A stretch of DNA of 64,000 nt from Pseudomonas sp. AB6 (GCF_034314105.1 NZ_JAVIWJ010000001.1:2047501-2111500); one strand, 5' to 3'; positions 34,361 to 44,818 are shown, counted from the stretch's first letter. The notes: generated by a model from the sequence alone, not told the origin. Numbers and translations are program-made.

Positions 34361-35857
34361 TTATGATTTGCCGTTTGTTCGCCGCTCACCGCTAAATAAA
34401 CCGCGTTCTCGGGACCAAACGATAGCTTCGCTACGACTATGAACGTCAAGTTTTGAATACACCGTTGCCACGTGATTACGTACGGTATTGGGTGCAAGTT
34501 TGAGTCGAGCGGCGATTTCCTTATCGGCAAGCCCTTCGCAAATCAACCCCAGCACATCACGCTCGCGAGCCGTCAGTTCGGTAAATGAGGTATTTGGTTG
34601 ATGGGGTGCTTTAGTGCTTTTTACGTTGGCCAGCTTTTCAATCAACGTCTGGCTGAACCACGATGCATCACGCATTACTTCTTCGATGGCCACAATCAGT
34701 TCCAACTCGGAACGCTTGCGCTCGGTGATATTCATCAACACCATCAGGTAACAAGGAGCGTCCTGAATAGTTAGGGTGTCCGCCGACACTACGCAATCAA
34801 TTAGCTCGCCATCTTTTTTGCGAACTCTAAGGTCCTGCTCTCCCACGCTGCCGACCTTTTCGAGGGTCGCAAATAACTGATTGCAGGCACGGGTGTCGTC
34901 AATAAAACCGATTTCTGCCGCCGTTTTGCCCAACACTTCCTCAGGATTAAAACCGGTTATTCTGAAAAATGCTTCGTTTACGTCCACTACTTGCTGGCTC
35001 TGCGCACTGCACATCAACGTCGGTACCGGATTTAAACGAAAGGTTTTGGCGAAACGCTCTTCGCTCTGACGCAACGCAACCTCGGCTTTGCGGCGCGGTT
35101 CCAGGTCGACAAAAGAAAAAAGCATGCAGACTTCATCGTTGATGCTGAGCGGCTGACCGGCAACGATCACCAACTTGCTGCCCCCCGAGGGGAGCTTAAG
35201 CTCCGCGTGCATCTGCGGAACGGTCGCGCCTTCACCTAGCCTCTGAACGGCCAGTTCTTTGTTATCGGCCCCCTCCAGCACGTCAACCTCATAAACGGAA
35301 CGGCCGATAACCTGCTCTCGGGCATAACCGGTCATTTCCAGAAAACCTGGGTTTACCTTGATGTAGCGTAAATCGCTCAGTCTGCAAATTACTGCTGGCG
35401 CTGGGTTGGCACCAAAGGTTTTCTCGAAGCGCTCTTCTGCACTGGCCCATTCGGTGACATCAGTCAAAATAATCACCAGCGACTCGGCCTCGCCAGAGAT
35501 ATCGGCCAACGTCATGCTGCGAACTCGGTGCACCCAGATTTTTTCTTCATTGTTGATGGGTCTGACTTCAACCACCACATCACTGAATGTCTCCCCGGCC
35601 GCCGCTCGGACAATCGGGTAGTTGTCGTCGGATAACGGGTGGTGGTTGCGATAACGCAAGGTGAATCGCTTGGCGTACGCCTTCGCGTTTACGCCCAACT
35701 CACTGACTTGACTGACCCCATGCATAGCCAACGCGGCGTCGTTGGCCCACGCTATGGTCTGATCCACTTCGATCAGAATCACACCGTCGGACAATCCGGA
35801 AATGATCTGCTGCAATTGGCGTCGGTTGGTTTCGGTGGCAAGTACGTCTTGGCTCAT
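34361..35857 (-). CDS. Multi-PAS LuxR-family transcriptional regulator
   Basis: 498 residues. Three PAS domains are seen at about 10-125, 135-250 and 262-385. The second carries YIKVNPGFLEMTGYAREQVIGRSV and the third QVVDVNEAFFRITGFNPEEVLGKTA. A LuxR-type HTH follows at about 430-490 (LTARERDVLGLICEGLADKEIAARLKLAPNTVRNH). No histidine kinase or receiver domain is present, so it is a one-component cytosolic sensor. The ligand and targets are unknown. CAGGAG precedes the start; it is divergent from the permease gene. Confidence 0.85.
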   Translation of the reverse strand: MSQDVLATETNRRQLQQIISGLSDGVILIEVDQTIAWANDAALAMHGVSQVSELGVNAKAYAKRFTLRYRNHHPLSDDNYPIVRAAAGETFSDVVVEVRPINNEEKIWVHRVRSMTLADISGEAESLVIILTDVTEWASAEERFEKTFGANPAPAVICRLSDLRYIKVNPGFLEMTGYAREQVIGRSVYEVDVLEGADNKELAVQRLGEGATVPQMHAELKLPSGGSKLVIVAGQPLSINDEVCMLFSFVDLEPRRKAEVALRQSEERFAKTFRLNPVPTLMCSAQSQQVVDVNEAFFRITGFNPEEVLGKTAAEIGFIDDTRACNQLFATLEKVGSVGEQDLRVRKKDGELIDCVVSADTLTIQDAPCYLMVLMNITERKRSELELIVAIEEVMRDASWFSQTLIEKLANVKSTKAPHQPNTSFTELTARERDVLGLICEGLADKEIAARLKLAPNTVRNHVATVYSKLDVHSRSEAIVWSRERGLFSGERRTNGKS

Positions 35858-36060
35858 CGCTTCTCCTGAAAATGCGGCGCCGCACGGTGGGCCCTGGAAT
35901 TACGACAGCGGGTGAATGCCATCGTGCTGCGGTCGCGCGGTCGGCAGGGGTGCGCGTTAATAAATAACGCTAAAACTGATCGTCTGGGTGCTAAAGCTCA
36001 AGTCAGAAACAGAAGCTGAGGTATCATGCGCCGATCCCCCAACTGCCCGGAAACCGCTCA

Positions 36061-37116
36061 ATGTCCACAATGCCTACCGTCGCCCAACCAAGGGGCCTGT
36101 CATTCTGGTGGAAGCCAGTTTTGTTCTTGTTGGTGGCGGTCATCGGCCTCTACTACGTCAAATGGTCGCCCTACTACTTGAAATCGTTCGTCGCTGCCGA
36201 CAACCACAGCATTGGCGCGTCGATCCTTAACGCCCCGCAAGACAACACGTTCAGCGCCGCGCTGGCCTACGCCCAGGTGTACTTTCTGGCAATTTGGAAA
36301 GCCGCTGCTTTGGCGGTCATCCTGGGTTCGCTGATGCAAGTGCTGATTCCACGGGACTGGCTGTTGAGTCTGTTCGGCCGCGCCGGTTTTGGTTCGACCT
36401 TACGCGGCGGTTTGTTCGCGCTACCAGCGATGATGTGCAGTTGCTGCGCCGCTCCAGTGGCTGCGGGCATGCGCCGGCAACAGGTCTCCGTTGGCGCGGC
36501 GCTGGCTTTTTGGATCGCTAACCCAGTACTGAACCCGGCCACGCTGGTGTTCATGGGTTTTGTACTGGGCTGGGAATTCACCGCATTGCGCCTGGTGGCC
36601 GGGGTGGTATTAGTGCTGGGTGTCTCGTTGATCGCTCAACGCATCGCCAGCCCAGAACAAGTACCCGAACAAGCGCTGGAAGCCGTTGCAGACGCAAGTT
36701 CGACTGATCAAAGTAATTTCTTCACCCGCTGGGGCCGGACCTTGTGGCAACTTTTTTGGAGCACGATTCCGATTTACGTGGTCGCGGTACTGGTACTGGG
36801 CGCAGCGCGAGTTTGGCTTTTCCCCCACATCGATGCGTCCATGGGCAACAGCCTGTTATGGATCACGGCGCTGGCCGCAGTCGGTACGTTGTTCGTGATT
36901 CCAACCGCTGCCGAAATTCCGATTGTCCAAACCATGATGTCGTTGGGCCTGGGCACCGGCCCTGCCGTCGCGCTATTGATGACCTTGCCCAGCGTGAGCT
37001 TGCCGTCGTTGCTGATGCTGCGCCAGTCGTTCGACACCAAGATACTGGTGACCGTGGGCGTGTTGACGATGGTGGTCGGGATTATCAGCGGGTTGGTGGG
37101 TGTGGCTATTTTATAA
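36061..37116 (+). CDS. DUF318/UPF0718 permease
   Basis: 351 residues with about eight to nine membrane helices in two halves. The hallmark is ALPAMMCSCCAAPVAAGMRRQQVSVGAALAFWIANPVLNPATL with vicinal cysteines, as in the YraQ/ArsP-like permease family; a second ITALAAVGTLFVIPTAAEIPI block matches the repeat. Related proteins move organoarsenicals or other soft-metal species, but no ars gene is near, so the substrate is open. Confidence 0.8.
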   Translation: MSTMPTVAQPRGLSFWWKPVLFLLVAVIGLYYVKWSPYYLKSFVAADNHSIGASILNAPQDNTFSAALAYAQVYFLAIWKAAALAVILGSLMQVLIPRDWLLSLFGRAGFGSTLRGGLFALPAMMCSCCAAPVAAGMRRQQVSVGAALAFWIANPVLNPATLVFMGFVLGWEFTALRLVAGVVLVLGVSLIAQRIASPEQVPEQALEAVADASSTDQSNFFTRWGRTLWQLFWSTIPIYVVAVLVLGAARVWLFPHIDASMGNSLLWITALAAVGTLFVIPTAAEIPIVQTMMSLGLGTGPAVALLMTLPSVSLPSLLMLRQSFDTKILVTVGVLTMVVGIISGLVGVAIL

Positions 37117-37203
37117 GCCCTGTGCCGTCTGCGCTTGAAACGCATTTGCGAATGAATTCGCTCCGTTTCCGGGCCAAGCGCAGGGGGCTGGGGTACTCCC
37201 GAC

Positions 37204-38313
37204 TTAAGCCACACGCAACTGACGGGCCTTCAAATACTCAATCACCGCCGCATGGTTCCCTGAAAACTCGATGCGAGGGCCTTTGCTGTCACGTTGGTAC
37301 GCGTACATAGGGTCGTAATATTCGCCCAACATCCCGCTTATCCACTCGCGATGCAGGTCCACCGCACCGGAGTTTTCCTGCTCGTCCAGCGCGGCGTCCA
37401 TCACTGCTGACAGGCGCTGGTAGCGCTCGCCACCCAAGCGTTTGACGATGCTGGCCAGGCTCCGTCGCAGTTGTGCGGCAAACACGCCAAAACCCTGTTC
37501 AAGCCCATGCACCTCAAAAAACTCGGCACACAGGTCGACCACGTAGTCTTTCAAAATCCGCTCTACCCGGTTCTCGAATGGCTCTTCAAGCCACACCAAC
37601 GGGTAGTGCTGCATGCCCTGAAACAAGGTCAACGGAACCGCCCGACTGCCCACCGCCCGGCCCTCATCTTCGATCACAAATTGCGTCGTGCCCGCAGCCC
37701 GTTTCTTGAGGATGTCGATGGACAGCGCGTTTTCAAAACTGATCTGGGCCGGTTGCCCCGTGGCATGCTTGCCGAAGCTTGAACCGCGATGGTTGGCGTG
37801 GCCCTCCAGGTCCAGAGCGTTGCTAAGTTGGGTCAGCACCTCGGTCTTACCCGACCCCGTCAGCCCCGCCACCAATATAAAATCACATTCCAACACCGCG
37901 CTTTCAGTGACGTCCATCAAGTACGTACGCAGCGCTTTGTAACCGTTGAGCACCCGAGGGTATTCAATCCCCGCCTCGTTTTTGAGCCATTGCTGGGTCA
38001 GTTGCGAGCGCAGGCCTCCTCGGAAGCAATACAAAAAACCTTGAGGTTGGGAGCGAGCAAACGCGGACCACGCGTCAATCCGGTCCTGCCTGGTCTGGCC
38101 GGAGACCAATTGATGGCCCAGTTCGATGGCCGCCTGTTGCCCTTGTTGCTTGTAACAGGTACCGACCCTCTCCCGCTCAAGGTCATTCATTAGCGGCAGA
38201 TTACACGCCAAAGGGAAAGCACCCTTGTCGAATTCGACCGGGGCACGGACGTCCATCAGCGGGATGTCGTTGAGAAAAATGTGGCGGTAGTCGGCGCTGT
38301 TGTCACGCATCAA
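37204..38313 (-). CDS. selU: tRNA 2-selenouridine synthase SelU (MnmH)
   Basis: 369 residues. An N-terminal rhodanese domain carries the catalytic Cys96 in [12 protein letters not shown], and a P-loop domain follows ([14 protein letters not shown], about 147-160). It replaces sulfur by selenium in the wobble uridine of tRNA(Lys/Glu/Gln) using selenophosphate from SelD. It overlaps selD by 4 nt in the same operon, so donor and user are made together. Confidence 0.95.
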   Translation of the reverse strand: MMRDNSADYRHIFLNDIPLMDVRAPVEFDKGAFPLACNLPLMNDLERERVGTCYKQQGQQAAIELGHQLVSGQTRQDRIDAWSAFARSQPQGFLYCFRGGLRSQLTQQWLKNEAGIEYPRVLNGYKALRTYLMDVTESAVLECDFILVAGLTGSGKTEVLTQLSNALDLEGHANHRGSSFGKHATGQPAQISFENALSIDILKKRAAGTTQFVIEDEGRAVGSRAVPLTLFQGMQHYPLVWLEEPFENRVERILKDYVVDLCAEFFEVHGLEQGFGVFAAQLRRSLASIVKRLGGERYQRLSAVMDAALDEQENSGAVDLHREWISGMLGEYYDPMYAYQRDSKGPRIEFSGNHAAVIEYLKARQLRVA

Positions 38314-39344
38314 AACACCTCGACCGCGTGGCTCTGTCGACCGATGAATTCGCCGATCACCGACAAGTTCAAACCCAGCTCTCCAGCCATCGTCAGGAAC
38401 GCTTCCTGTGCATCAGTCTCGACAGCCACCAACAACCCGCCGCTGGTTTGCGGGTCGCACAGCAACAGTTTCTGAATGGGTGTCAGCGGCGTAAGGCGGC
38501 CGCTGTAGCTGTCGAAATTTCGGTGAGTGCCACCCGGCACGCAGTTTTGCTGAAGGTAAAATTCGACGCTGGGCAAACGCGGCACGGCCGCAAAGTCGAT
38601 ACGCGCCGTCAGTTTGGCGCCGTCGGCCATCTCAACCAGATGGCCCAACAGACCAAAGCCGGTAACGTCAGTCATGGCCTTGACTCCTTCGAGTCGGGCG
38701 AAGCGGCTGCCCGGCTTGTTCAGCGTGCACATCAAGTCTCGAGCTACGCCTTGATCCTCGGCTCGCAGCACACCTTTCTTTTCGGCGGTGGTGAGAATGC
38801 CAATGCCTAGCGGTTTGGTCAGGTACAGCTTGCAGCCTTCGGTAGCAGTGTCGTTGCGCTTCATAAAACGCTTTTCCACCAGCCCCGTTACCGCAAGACC
38901 GAAGATCGGTTCCGGCGCATCAATCGAATGTCCGCCTGCCAGTGGAATGCCAGCAGCATCGCAGGCGGCCCGTCCGCCGCGAATCACGTCGCGGGCCACT
39001 TCTGGTGCCAGGAGGTTGATTGGCCAACCGAGGATCGCAATCGCCATTAGCGGATCACCGCCCATGGCATAAATGTCGCTGATGGCGTTGGTTGCTGCGA
39101 TGCGACCAAAATCGAACGGATCATCGACGATTGGCATGAAAAAATCGGTGGTCGAGACCACGCCACGTTCTTCATCGATGGCATATACCGCCGCATCGTC
39201 CCGCGAGGCATTGCCGACCCAAAGCTTTGGATCGAGGTTCTGCGCGCCGCTGCCAGTCAGGATCACTGACAGCACTTCGGGGGAGATTTTGCAGCCACAA
39301 CCGGCGCCATGACTGTATTGGGTAAGGCGGATCGGCTCGCTCAT
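38310..39344 (-). CDS. selD: Selenide, water dikinase SelD
   Basis: 344 residues. It makes selenophosphate from selenide and ATP. The active-site loop [16 protein letters not shown] gives Cys16 (E. coli Cys17) and Lys19; it is the Cys, not the selenocysteine form. AIRS-type domains follow ([31 protein letters not shown]). First gene of the selD-selU pair; no selA/selB/tRNA-Sec is in view, so here selenium may serve mainly tRNA modification. Confidence 0.96.
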   Translation of the reverse strand: MSEPIRLTQYSHGAGCGCKISPEVLSVILTGSGAQNLDPKLWVGNASRDDAAVYAIDEERGVVSTTDFFMPIVDDPFDFGRIAATNAISDIYAMGGDPLMAIAILGWPINLLAPEVARDVIRGGRAACDAAGIPLAGGHSIDAPEPIFGLAVTGLVEKRFMKRNDTATEGCKLYLTKPLGIGILTTAEKKGVLRAEDQGVARDLMCTLNKPGSRFARLEGVKAMTDVTGFGLLGHLVEMADGAKLTARIDFAAVPRLPSVEFYLQQNCVPGGTHRNFDSYSGRLTPLTPIQKLLLCDPQTSGGLLVAVETDAQEAFLTMAGELGLNLSVIGEFIGRQSHAVEVF

Positions 39345-39406
39345 GGGGCACCTCTGAATTCAAATGCGCCGATACTAACAGAGCAAGCCGTAATGAGCCC
39401 CGACCA

Positions 39407-39422
39407 GGCGCTGATCAGCGCC
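39407..39422. terminator. 16-bp perfect palindrome at the reductase stop codon
   Basis: GGCGCTGATCAGCGCC includes the TGA stop of the reductase gene (39415-39417). It could fold as a 6-bp stem with a GATC loop. No T-tract follows, so termination is unproven. Confidence 0.3.
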
Positions 39423-40320
39423 GATCAAGATTGGCTTTGATCACTCGACACGCTGCCAGATCCCATGCCCCGGTGCCCACAGTTTTGAAGACAATGGGTT
39501 TTGAGAAGTCGGGTTTGTTGACTAATGCCGATGCCAAGGATTTCACCCTGCCCCACTCTATGTTGGCCAGAATCAGATCGCCCGCCTCATGGGTGGCGCC
39601 CAAGGGATCATCGACATAAACGGTGCTGGCATTGATCAATTTGGCTGAAATTTCGGCAGCGTCAGGCGTGAACGCACCGACACCGATGACCAGACAACCG
39701 GGTCGGGCTGGCTCAAGGTACACAGGTGTCTTGCTGGTGGTCAGCGTGATGACTACATCTGCATCCGATTGATTGGCCAGGTCTTCGGCCACCAGATTGG
39801 GCGCGCGGGCCTTGAACCGCTCAACGAACGCCCGAGCGCTCTGCACAGAGCTGCCGCGAACCCTGATCACTGCGTCGGGGTACACCTCGGCGATCGCCTC
39901 CACGTGATTTCCCGCTTGCTTGCCGCCACCAATAACCAACACCGAATTAGGCGATTGTGGCAATAAACAGCTGATGCCCAGCAGGGTGACAGCGGCGGTT
40001 CTTCTGCCCGTAACGGTCGGACCATCTACTTGAAACAACATGACGCCGCTTAACGCGTCACAGGCGACCACTTGCCCGTGAATCGTTGGCAGGCCTTCGT
40101 TACGGTTGCGCGGATTGACGTTTACGAGTTTGTGGATGGCGATGTCATCCGCAGTCGCTGGCATCGACAGCATCACGCCGCCGTCTTTGAGCGCCACCAC
40201 CAGCCGTTCAGGACTGACGATGTCGCCATCGACGACCTGCTGAGCAGCAACCCTTAATGCCGCTATCAATTCGCGGATGGGTAACAGCGCGGCTGTTTCA
40301 ATTTCGTTGAAGACTTTCAT
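39415..40320 (-). CDS. Delta1-pyrroline-2-carboxylate / piperideine-2-carboxylate reductase (ornithine cyclodeaminase family)
   Basis: 301 residues. The Rossmann motif VLVIGGGKQAGNH lies at about 127-139, and the family substrate region HKLVNVNPRNRNEGLPTIHG at about 64-83. This places it with the mu-crystallin/ornithine cyclodeaminase reductases (LhpI-type) that reduce cyclic imino acids in hydroxyproline or D-lysine breakdown. No other hydroxyproline gene is adjacent, so the physiological substrate is inferred. Confidence 0.8.
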   Translation of the reverse strand: MKVFNEIETAALLPIRELIAALRVAAQQVVDGDIVSPERLVVALKDGGVMLSMPATADDIAIHKLVNVNPRNRNEGLPTIHGQVVACDALSGVMLFQVDGPTVTGRRTAAVTLLGISCLLPQSPNSVLVIGGGKQAGNHVEAIAEVYPDAVIRVRGSSVQSARAFVERFKARAPNLVAEDLANQSDADVVITLTTSKTPVYLEPARPGCLVIGVGAFTPDAAEISAKLINASTVYVDDPLGATHEAGDLILANIEWGRVKSLASALVNKPDFSKPIVFKTVGTGAWDLAACRVIKANLDRR

Positions 40321-40408
40321 GATTTAACTGCACCTGGCTCTTAGCAGGGTTTTTTTTACGCCTGCCCCCGTGTGCCGTCAATCGATTGGTGGCGAATACA
40401 GCACTGCG

Positions 40409-41599
40409 TCAGCGCCCGGTTTCAAGGGCGTAGCGACGGCAATGTTCGAGGTAGCCCTCCTCATGGCTGCCCACTAGCTGCACGACACTGGTCCACAGCC
40501 ATGACGGCGCATCCAACGTCTTGGAGCGGTTGAGTTGCAAATCAGCCAACCAGCTTTTACGCATATCGTCATCCATCTGCCGGGCATGAGCGATACCCAC
40601 TATTCGCGCCAAATACCCAGCAGCGCGCATGGCATCGATTTCGTTCAGCGTGTCCAATTCCAGCTTCATGTCTTGCGGTAACAACTCACGAATAAACACA
40701 CCGTGATCGAGAAAACGGGTGGCCAGCATCCGCTCGCCCAATGCCGGAGACAAATGACGTGCGCCTTCGACCACCCGCCGGGCATTGTCCCGGGGCATAT
40801 GGGCGCGGGCGGCACGGGGAGCCGCTGCGGCGATGGCTTCTTTAACATCAATCAGGCAGTAATCCTGCTGCTCATTCCCGCCAACCCCCAGCAGTACTGC
40901 ATAGCGCATTAGCCCCAAAGAGCTGCACCCTTTGACCCAATATGCTGAATCCAACAGCTCAACGCTCGCATCATTGGGTCGGCCTTTAAGCGAGGTCACC
41001 AGTTTATGAATCTCTGGAGTGGCGCACAGCAGTTTGATCTCAGCTTTTTCTGCACGGGACAGAGGCCAGAAACTTTTCCCCAGTGGGATCGTCGGGCGTT
41101 CGTTTTCGATACGTTCACGCGCCAAATGCTTCCATGTGCGCTGCACGGCAGTGCGCATGCCGCCTTTTACCTGACTAGGCCGTTCGGGATCCTCGCTCTG
41201 CTCTTTAACGAACGCCTGTGCATAGCCGCGCATCATCTCTTCAAGCATGCGTGCGGTGGTGACACCCGGCAAGTCCGAACCACGGGCTGCCATTGCCAGA
41301 GAAAGCGCCAGCCGAACCAAGTCATGAACCGGATTACCAATGACTGTCTGATCCAGATCGCGAATATGAATATCGATGCGCCCGTGAATATCCCCGGTAG
41401 GCCCCAGATTGCCCACGTGACAATCGCCACAAATCCACACATTGGGTCCATGGGGCAAGCGTCGTCCGCGCTGGCTGTGCAGCCATTCATAAAACTGAAT
41501 GGTGTTACCACGCACATAGGCATGAGCCGAACGGGCCATTTTTTCATTACGGCGGCTGTCGAGCAGCTCGATCCGATCCTGGGGGCGCGGTAGTTTCAT
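40409..41599 (-). CDS. DUF2252 family protein
   Basis: 396 residues. The family start (RRNEKMARSAHAYVRGNTIQFYEWL) and the kinase-like core GDCHVGNLGPTGDIHGRIDIHIRDLDQTVIGNPVHDLVRLALSL are clear; the latter resembles the catalytic and metal-binding loops of aminoglycoside-phosphotransferase-like folds. The function is unknown. It is divergent from the FKBP gene. Confidence 0.82.
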   Translation of the reverse strand: MKLPRPQDRIELLDSRRNEKMARSAHAYVRGNTIQFYEWLHSQRGRRLPHGPNVWICGDCHVGNLGPTGDIHGRIDIHIRDLDQTVIGNPVHDLVRLALSLAMAARGSDLPGVTTARMLEEMMRGYAQAFVKEQSEDPERPSQVKGGMRTAVQRTWKHLARERIENERPTIPLGKSFWPLSRAEKAEIKLLCATPEIHKLVTSLKGRPNDASVELLDSAYWVKGCSSLGLMRYAVLLGVGGNEQQDYCLIDVKEAIAAAAPRAARAHMPRDNARRVVEGARHLSPALGERMLATRFLDHGVFIRELLPQDMKLELDTLNEIDAMRAAGYLARIVGIAHARQMDDDMRKSWLADLQLNRSKTLDAPSWLWTSVVQLVGSHEEGYLEHCRRYALETGR

Positions 41600-41721
41600 G
41601 TCGTGTTCTTTCTGAGTGGTCTTGAATTTAATAGACTTAAACGATGAAGCATTCGTTTCATTCTGCTATCAACGACGGCCGCGATAACCGTCTGTGAGTT
41701 CCTGAAAGGAAAAAAACATCC

Positions 41722-42063
41722 ATGGGCATTGAATTAGAAATAAAAGACATCCAATTGGGTGCTGGCAAGGAAGTGGTCAAAGGCGCGTTGATCACCACCC
41801 ACTACACGGGGTACCTACAAGACGGTACGGTATTCGATTCATCCCACGAGCGCGGTAAACCCTTCCAATGCGTGATAGGCACCGGGCGCGTGATCAAAGG
41901 CTGGGATCTAGGTCTGATGGGCATGAAAGTCGGTGGCAAGCGCAACCTGTCAGTGCCCGCGCACTTGGCCTATGGCGAACGGCACATGGGGGCACACATT
42001 AAACCCAACTCAGACCTGACTTTTGAGATCGAGCTTTTGGAGGTGCTGACGCGGGATGATTAA
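41722..42063 (+). CDS. FKBP-type peptidyl-prolyl cis-trans isomerase
   Basis: 113 residues, a single FKBP domain without signal peptide. VVKGALITTHYTGYLQDGTVFDSSHERGKPFQCVIGTGRVIKGWDLGLMGMKVGGKRNLSVPAHLAYGER is the standard core. It should speed proline isomerisation in cytosolic proteins. GAAAGGAAAA lies before the ATG. Confidence 0.94.
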   Translation: MGIELEIKDIQLGAGKEVVKGALITTHYTGYLQDGTVFDSSHERGKPFQCVIGTGRVIKGWDLGLMGMKVGGKRNLSVPAHLAYGERHMGAHIKPNSDLTFEIELLEVLTRDD

Positions 42064-42109
42064 GACGCCTTCTTCGCCGTTATGGTCTGAAAGCGGTTTA
42101 GCGTTTTAG

Positions 42110-42125
42110 CTGTATATCCATACAG
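42110..42125 (+). promoter_or_regulatory. LexA (SOS) box upstream of topB
   Basis: CTGTATATCCATACAG matches the consensus CTGTATATATATACAG at 14 of 16 positions, with both CTG/CAG ends and the CTGTAT/ATACAG arms perfect. It ends 72 bp before the topB ATG and 47 bp after the FKBP stop, so topB is the only downstream gene. Confidence 0.75.
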
Positions 42126-42197
42126 ATAAAGCTTGCCTGATTAGCCAACACTGCGCATGCTGCACGCTCTTCCCGCAGCTATGAAAGATCGATAACC

Positions 42198-44135
42198 ATG
42201 CGGCTGTTCCTGTGCGAAAAACCTTCTCAGGCCAAAGACATCGCCAAAGTGTTGGGTGCTACCCGACGCGGCGACGGCTGTTGGCTCGGGTCGGATATCA
42301 CGGTGACTTGGTGCATCGGCCATCTATTGGAGGCTGCACCGCCCGACGCCTATGACGAGCGCTACAAGCGCTGGGCGCTGGCTGATCTGCCGATTATTCC
42401 GGCGAAATGGAAGATGCTGGTCAAGCCAAAAACCGCCAACCAGTTCAAAGCCGTCAAACGCTTGCTTGGTGAAGCTCAGGAACTGGTGATCGCCACCGAC
42501 GCCGACCGTGAGGGCGAAATGATTGCCCGGGAGTTGGTAGAGCATTGCCGTTATCGCGGGTCGATTCAACGCTTGTGGCTCTCGGCGCTGGACGACGCCT
42601 CCATTCGCAAAGCCTTGACGACGCTCAAACCCGGTGCCGAAACCTTCAGCCTCTATCACTCAGCCTTGGGCCGGTCCCGTGCCGACTGGTTGATTGGCAT
42701 GAACATGAGCCGACTGTTCACCCTGCTCGGCCGTCAGTCCGGCTATCAGGGCGTCTTGCCGGTGGGCCGGGTGCAAACGCCAACCCTGCGCCTTGTGGTA
42801 GACCGGGACCGGAGCATTGCTGACTTTGTGCCGGTTCCGTATTGGTCCATCGACGTTCAGCTAGTGAGTGACGGCACCTCATTCACCGCACAGTGGGTGG
42901 CCCCGGACGATGCCTGTGATGAACACGGCCGCTGCCAGAACCCGGCACTGGCCAACGAGGCGGCAGCGGCATTGCGCGCCGCAGCCACGGCGCGGGTAGC
43001 TAAGCTGAAAACCGAACGGATGCGTGAAGCACCGCCGTTGCTGTTTGATTTGGGTACGTTGCAGGAAGTCTGCTCAAAGAAGCTAGGGCTCGGCGCACAG
43101 GAAACCCTGGACATCGCCCAGTCGCTTTACGAGCAATACAAAATCGTCACCTACCCACGCAGCGATTGCGGTTATTTGCCCCTGAGCCAACACGCTGAGG
43201 CCCCGGCGATATTGGCCGGCCTGGGTCGAGCTGATCCGGGCTTGGCTGACCTGATGAAGCACCTCGACCCAACGCGCCGTTCTCGAGCCTGGAACGACGC
43301 CAAGGTCAGCGCCCACCACGGCATTATCCCCACGGCGGCCACCGTGGACCTGAGCCGCTTGGCCAGCAAACAACGTGCGGTTTACACCTTGATCCGTGCG
43401 CGTTATCTGGCGCAATTTCTGCCGAACCATGAATTCGACCGAACCCAGGCTGATTTTGAGTGCGCCGGGCAAGGGTTGCGCGCCGTCGGTAAATGCATCG
43501 TCGAACCCGGTTGGAAACGCGCCTTGCCGCAAGCCTTGGCGCCGAGCAAAGGCCAGGAAGCGCCCACGCCTCAAGCATTGCCCCCGCTGAGAAAGAGCCA
43601 GGAGTGCGCCGTTGAAAACGTGACGTTGAAGGATTTGTGGACTCAACCGCCCAAGCCGTTTACCGAAGGCGATTTGATCAAGGCCATGAAAAACGTGGCC
43701 AAGCTGGTCAGCGACCCCCGGCTCAAGCAAAAACTGAAGGACACCACCGGCATTGGTACTGAAGCGACCCGGGCCGGGATTATTCAGGGATTGCTAGACC
43801 GCGGTTACCTGAACAAAGTCGGTAAAGCCTTGGCCGCATCCCCCGCCGCATTCAGTCTAATCGACGCGGTACCCCGCGCCATCGCCGATCCAGGGACAAC
43901 AGCGATCTGGGAGCAGGCGTTGGACATGGTGCAAAACGGCGAAATGACCCTGGAGGATTTTGTCGCTAAACAGTCAGCGTGGATGGCCAAACAGGTAGCA
44001 CGCTGCACCGAATTAAAGCTGACCATCAGCGGGCCGGCCAGCCCGTCCGGGCGTACAGGAGCGGCCTGGAAGAAAAAACGCAAGCCGACGGTCAAGCCTT
44101 CTGCTGCCAAGCGCGAGTCCGTCAGCCGTTCGTAG
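42198..44135 (+). CDS. topB: DNA topoisomerase III
   Basis: 645 residues, type IA topoisomerase. The Toprim domain starts MRLFLCEKPSQAKDIAKVLG and has the TDADREGEM metal motif at about 99-107. The catalytic Tyr is Y319 in IVTYPRSDCGYLP (E. coli TopB Y328). The C-terminus is Lys/Arg/Ser-rich and lacks zinc fingers, as in TopB. It resolves single-stranded links such as hemicatenanes after replication or recombination. A near-consensus LexA box suggests damage-induced expression. Confidence 0.95.
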   Translation: MRLFLCEKPSQAKDIAKVLGATRRGDGCWLGSDITVTWCIGHLLEAAPPDAYDERYKRWALADLPIIPAKWKMLVKPKTANQFKAVKRLLGEAQELVIATDADREGEMIARELVEHCRYRGSIQRLWLSALDDASIRKALTTLKPGAETFSLYHSALGRSRADWLIGMNMSRLFTLLGRQSGYQGVLPVGRVQTPTLRLVVDRDRSIADFVPVPYWSIDVQLVSDGTSFTAQWVAPDDACDEHGRCQNPALANEAAAALRAAATARVAKLKTERMREAPPLLFDLGTLQEVCSKKLGLGAQETLDIAQSLYEQYKIVTYPRSDCGYLPLSQHAEAPAILAGLGRADPGLADLMKHLDPTRRSRAWNDAKVSAHHGIIPTAATVDLSRLASKQRAVYTLIRARYLAQFLPNHEFDRTQADFECAGQGLRAVGKCIVEPGWKRALPQALAPSKGQEAPTPQALPPLRKSQECAVENVTLKDLWTQPPKPFTEGDLIKAMKNVAKLVSDPRLKQKLKDTTGIGTEATRAGIIQGLLDRGYLNKVGKALAASPAAFSLIDAVPRAIADPGTTAIWEQALDMVQNGEMTLEDFVAKQSAWMAKQVARCTELKLTISGPASPSGRTGAAWKKKRKPTVKPSAAKRESVSRS

Positions 44136-44139
44136 TCGG

Positions 44140-44709
44140 TTAGTCATCCAGCGACTTGGCGGGTGTAGGAGACGCCTTCCCGGCTTTGGTTGATTTGCCG
44201 ACCTTGGTATTTTGCGGCGCTACCGTGTCAGGGGCAGCCACTGGCGCAGAGTTCGAAGTAACGGGCGCGGACGCCTCTTTTTCGCGCATGGGCATTTGAT
44301 CGATGGTGCTGAAAATCTCCTTCGGATCAATGGGTCCGGAATGCTCGATTTTCTTCTCGCCGTCCTTGCCCACCAGAATGACCTTGGCTTGGCCGCCAGC
44401 GCCAATCTTCAACTCGCGAATCAAAGCCATGGTGGTTTGTGCGTCCATGTTTTTGCCGTCGCGCTGGCCTATAAGATTGATCACGGTATACAGGACCATA
44501 TTACGTTCGTTGAACGCAGCGCGATTGGCCGGTTCGTCTAACGCCTTTTTCAAACTGACCACCGTAGGGTCAACAGAGCTTGAGGCGATAATGATTAACG
44601 GTCGCGACCGGCCGCGATCTTGAGCCAAGGGTTCGTCACTGTCAGCCGCCAATGCGTTGCCAATAACAGCCGTGAATAAAGTGGCCAATGCTAAACACCG
44701 GATAAGCAT
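44140..44709 (-). CDS. DUF4174 secreted protein
   Basis: 189 residues from the ATG at 44709 with a signal peptide (about 1-22, ending ALA). The core RSRPLIIIASSSVDPTVVSLKKAL...KVILVGKDGEKKIEHSGPIDPKEIFSTIDQMPMRE has the thioredoxin-like pattern of DUF4174, without a CxxC motif. A low-complexity Ala/Pro/Lys tail follows. It is convergent with topB, 4 bp apart. Function unknown. Confidence 0.75.
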   Translation of the reverse strand: MLIRCLALATLFTAVIGNALAADSDEPLAQDRGRSRPLIIIASSSVDPTVVSLKKALDEPANRAAFNERNMVLYTVINLIGQRDGKNMDAQTTMALIRELKIGAGGQAKVILVGKDGEKKIEHSGPIDPKEIFSTIDQMPMREKEASAPVTSNSAPVAAPDTVAPQNTKVGKSTKAGKASPTPAKSLDD

Positions 44710-44818
44710 GCACAGTTCCTTTTTTGGGTATTCATGCACTAATGATTGCTTATCATGGCGAAAGGTCCAGTCAGCACCTCAAATTATCTGATCGGAACGG
44801 CGTAGCCCGTGGGTTTTT

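Noticed and set aside
43083..43730. 215-codon minus-strand frame inside topB
   Set aside because: Shadow of the topoisomerase active-site region.
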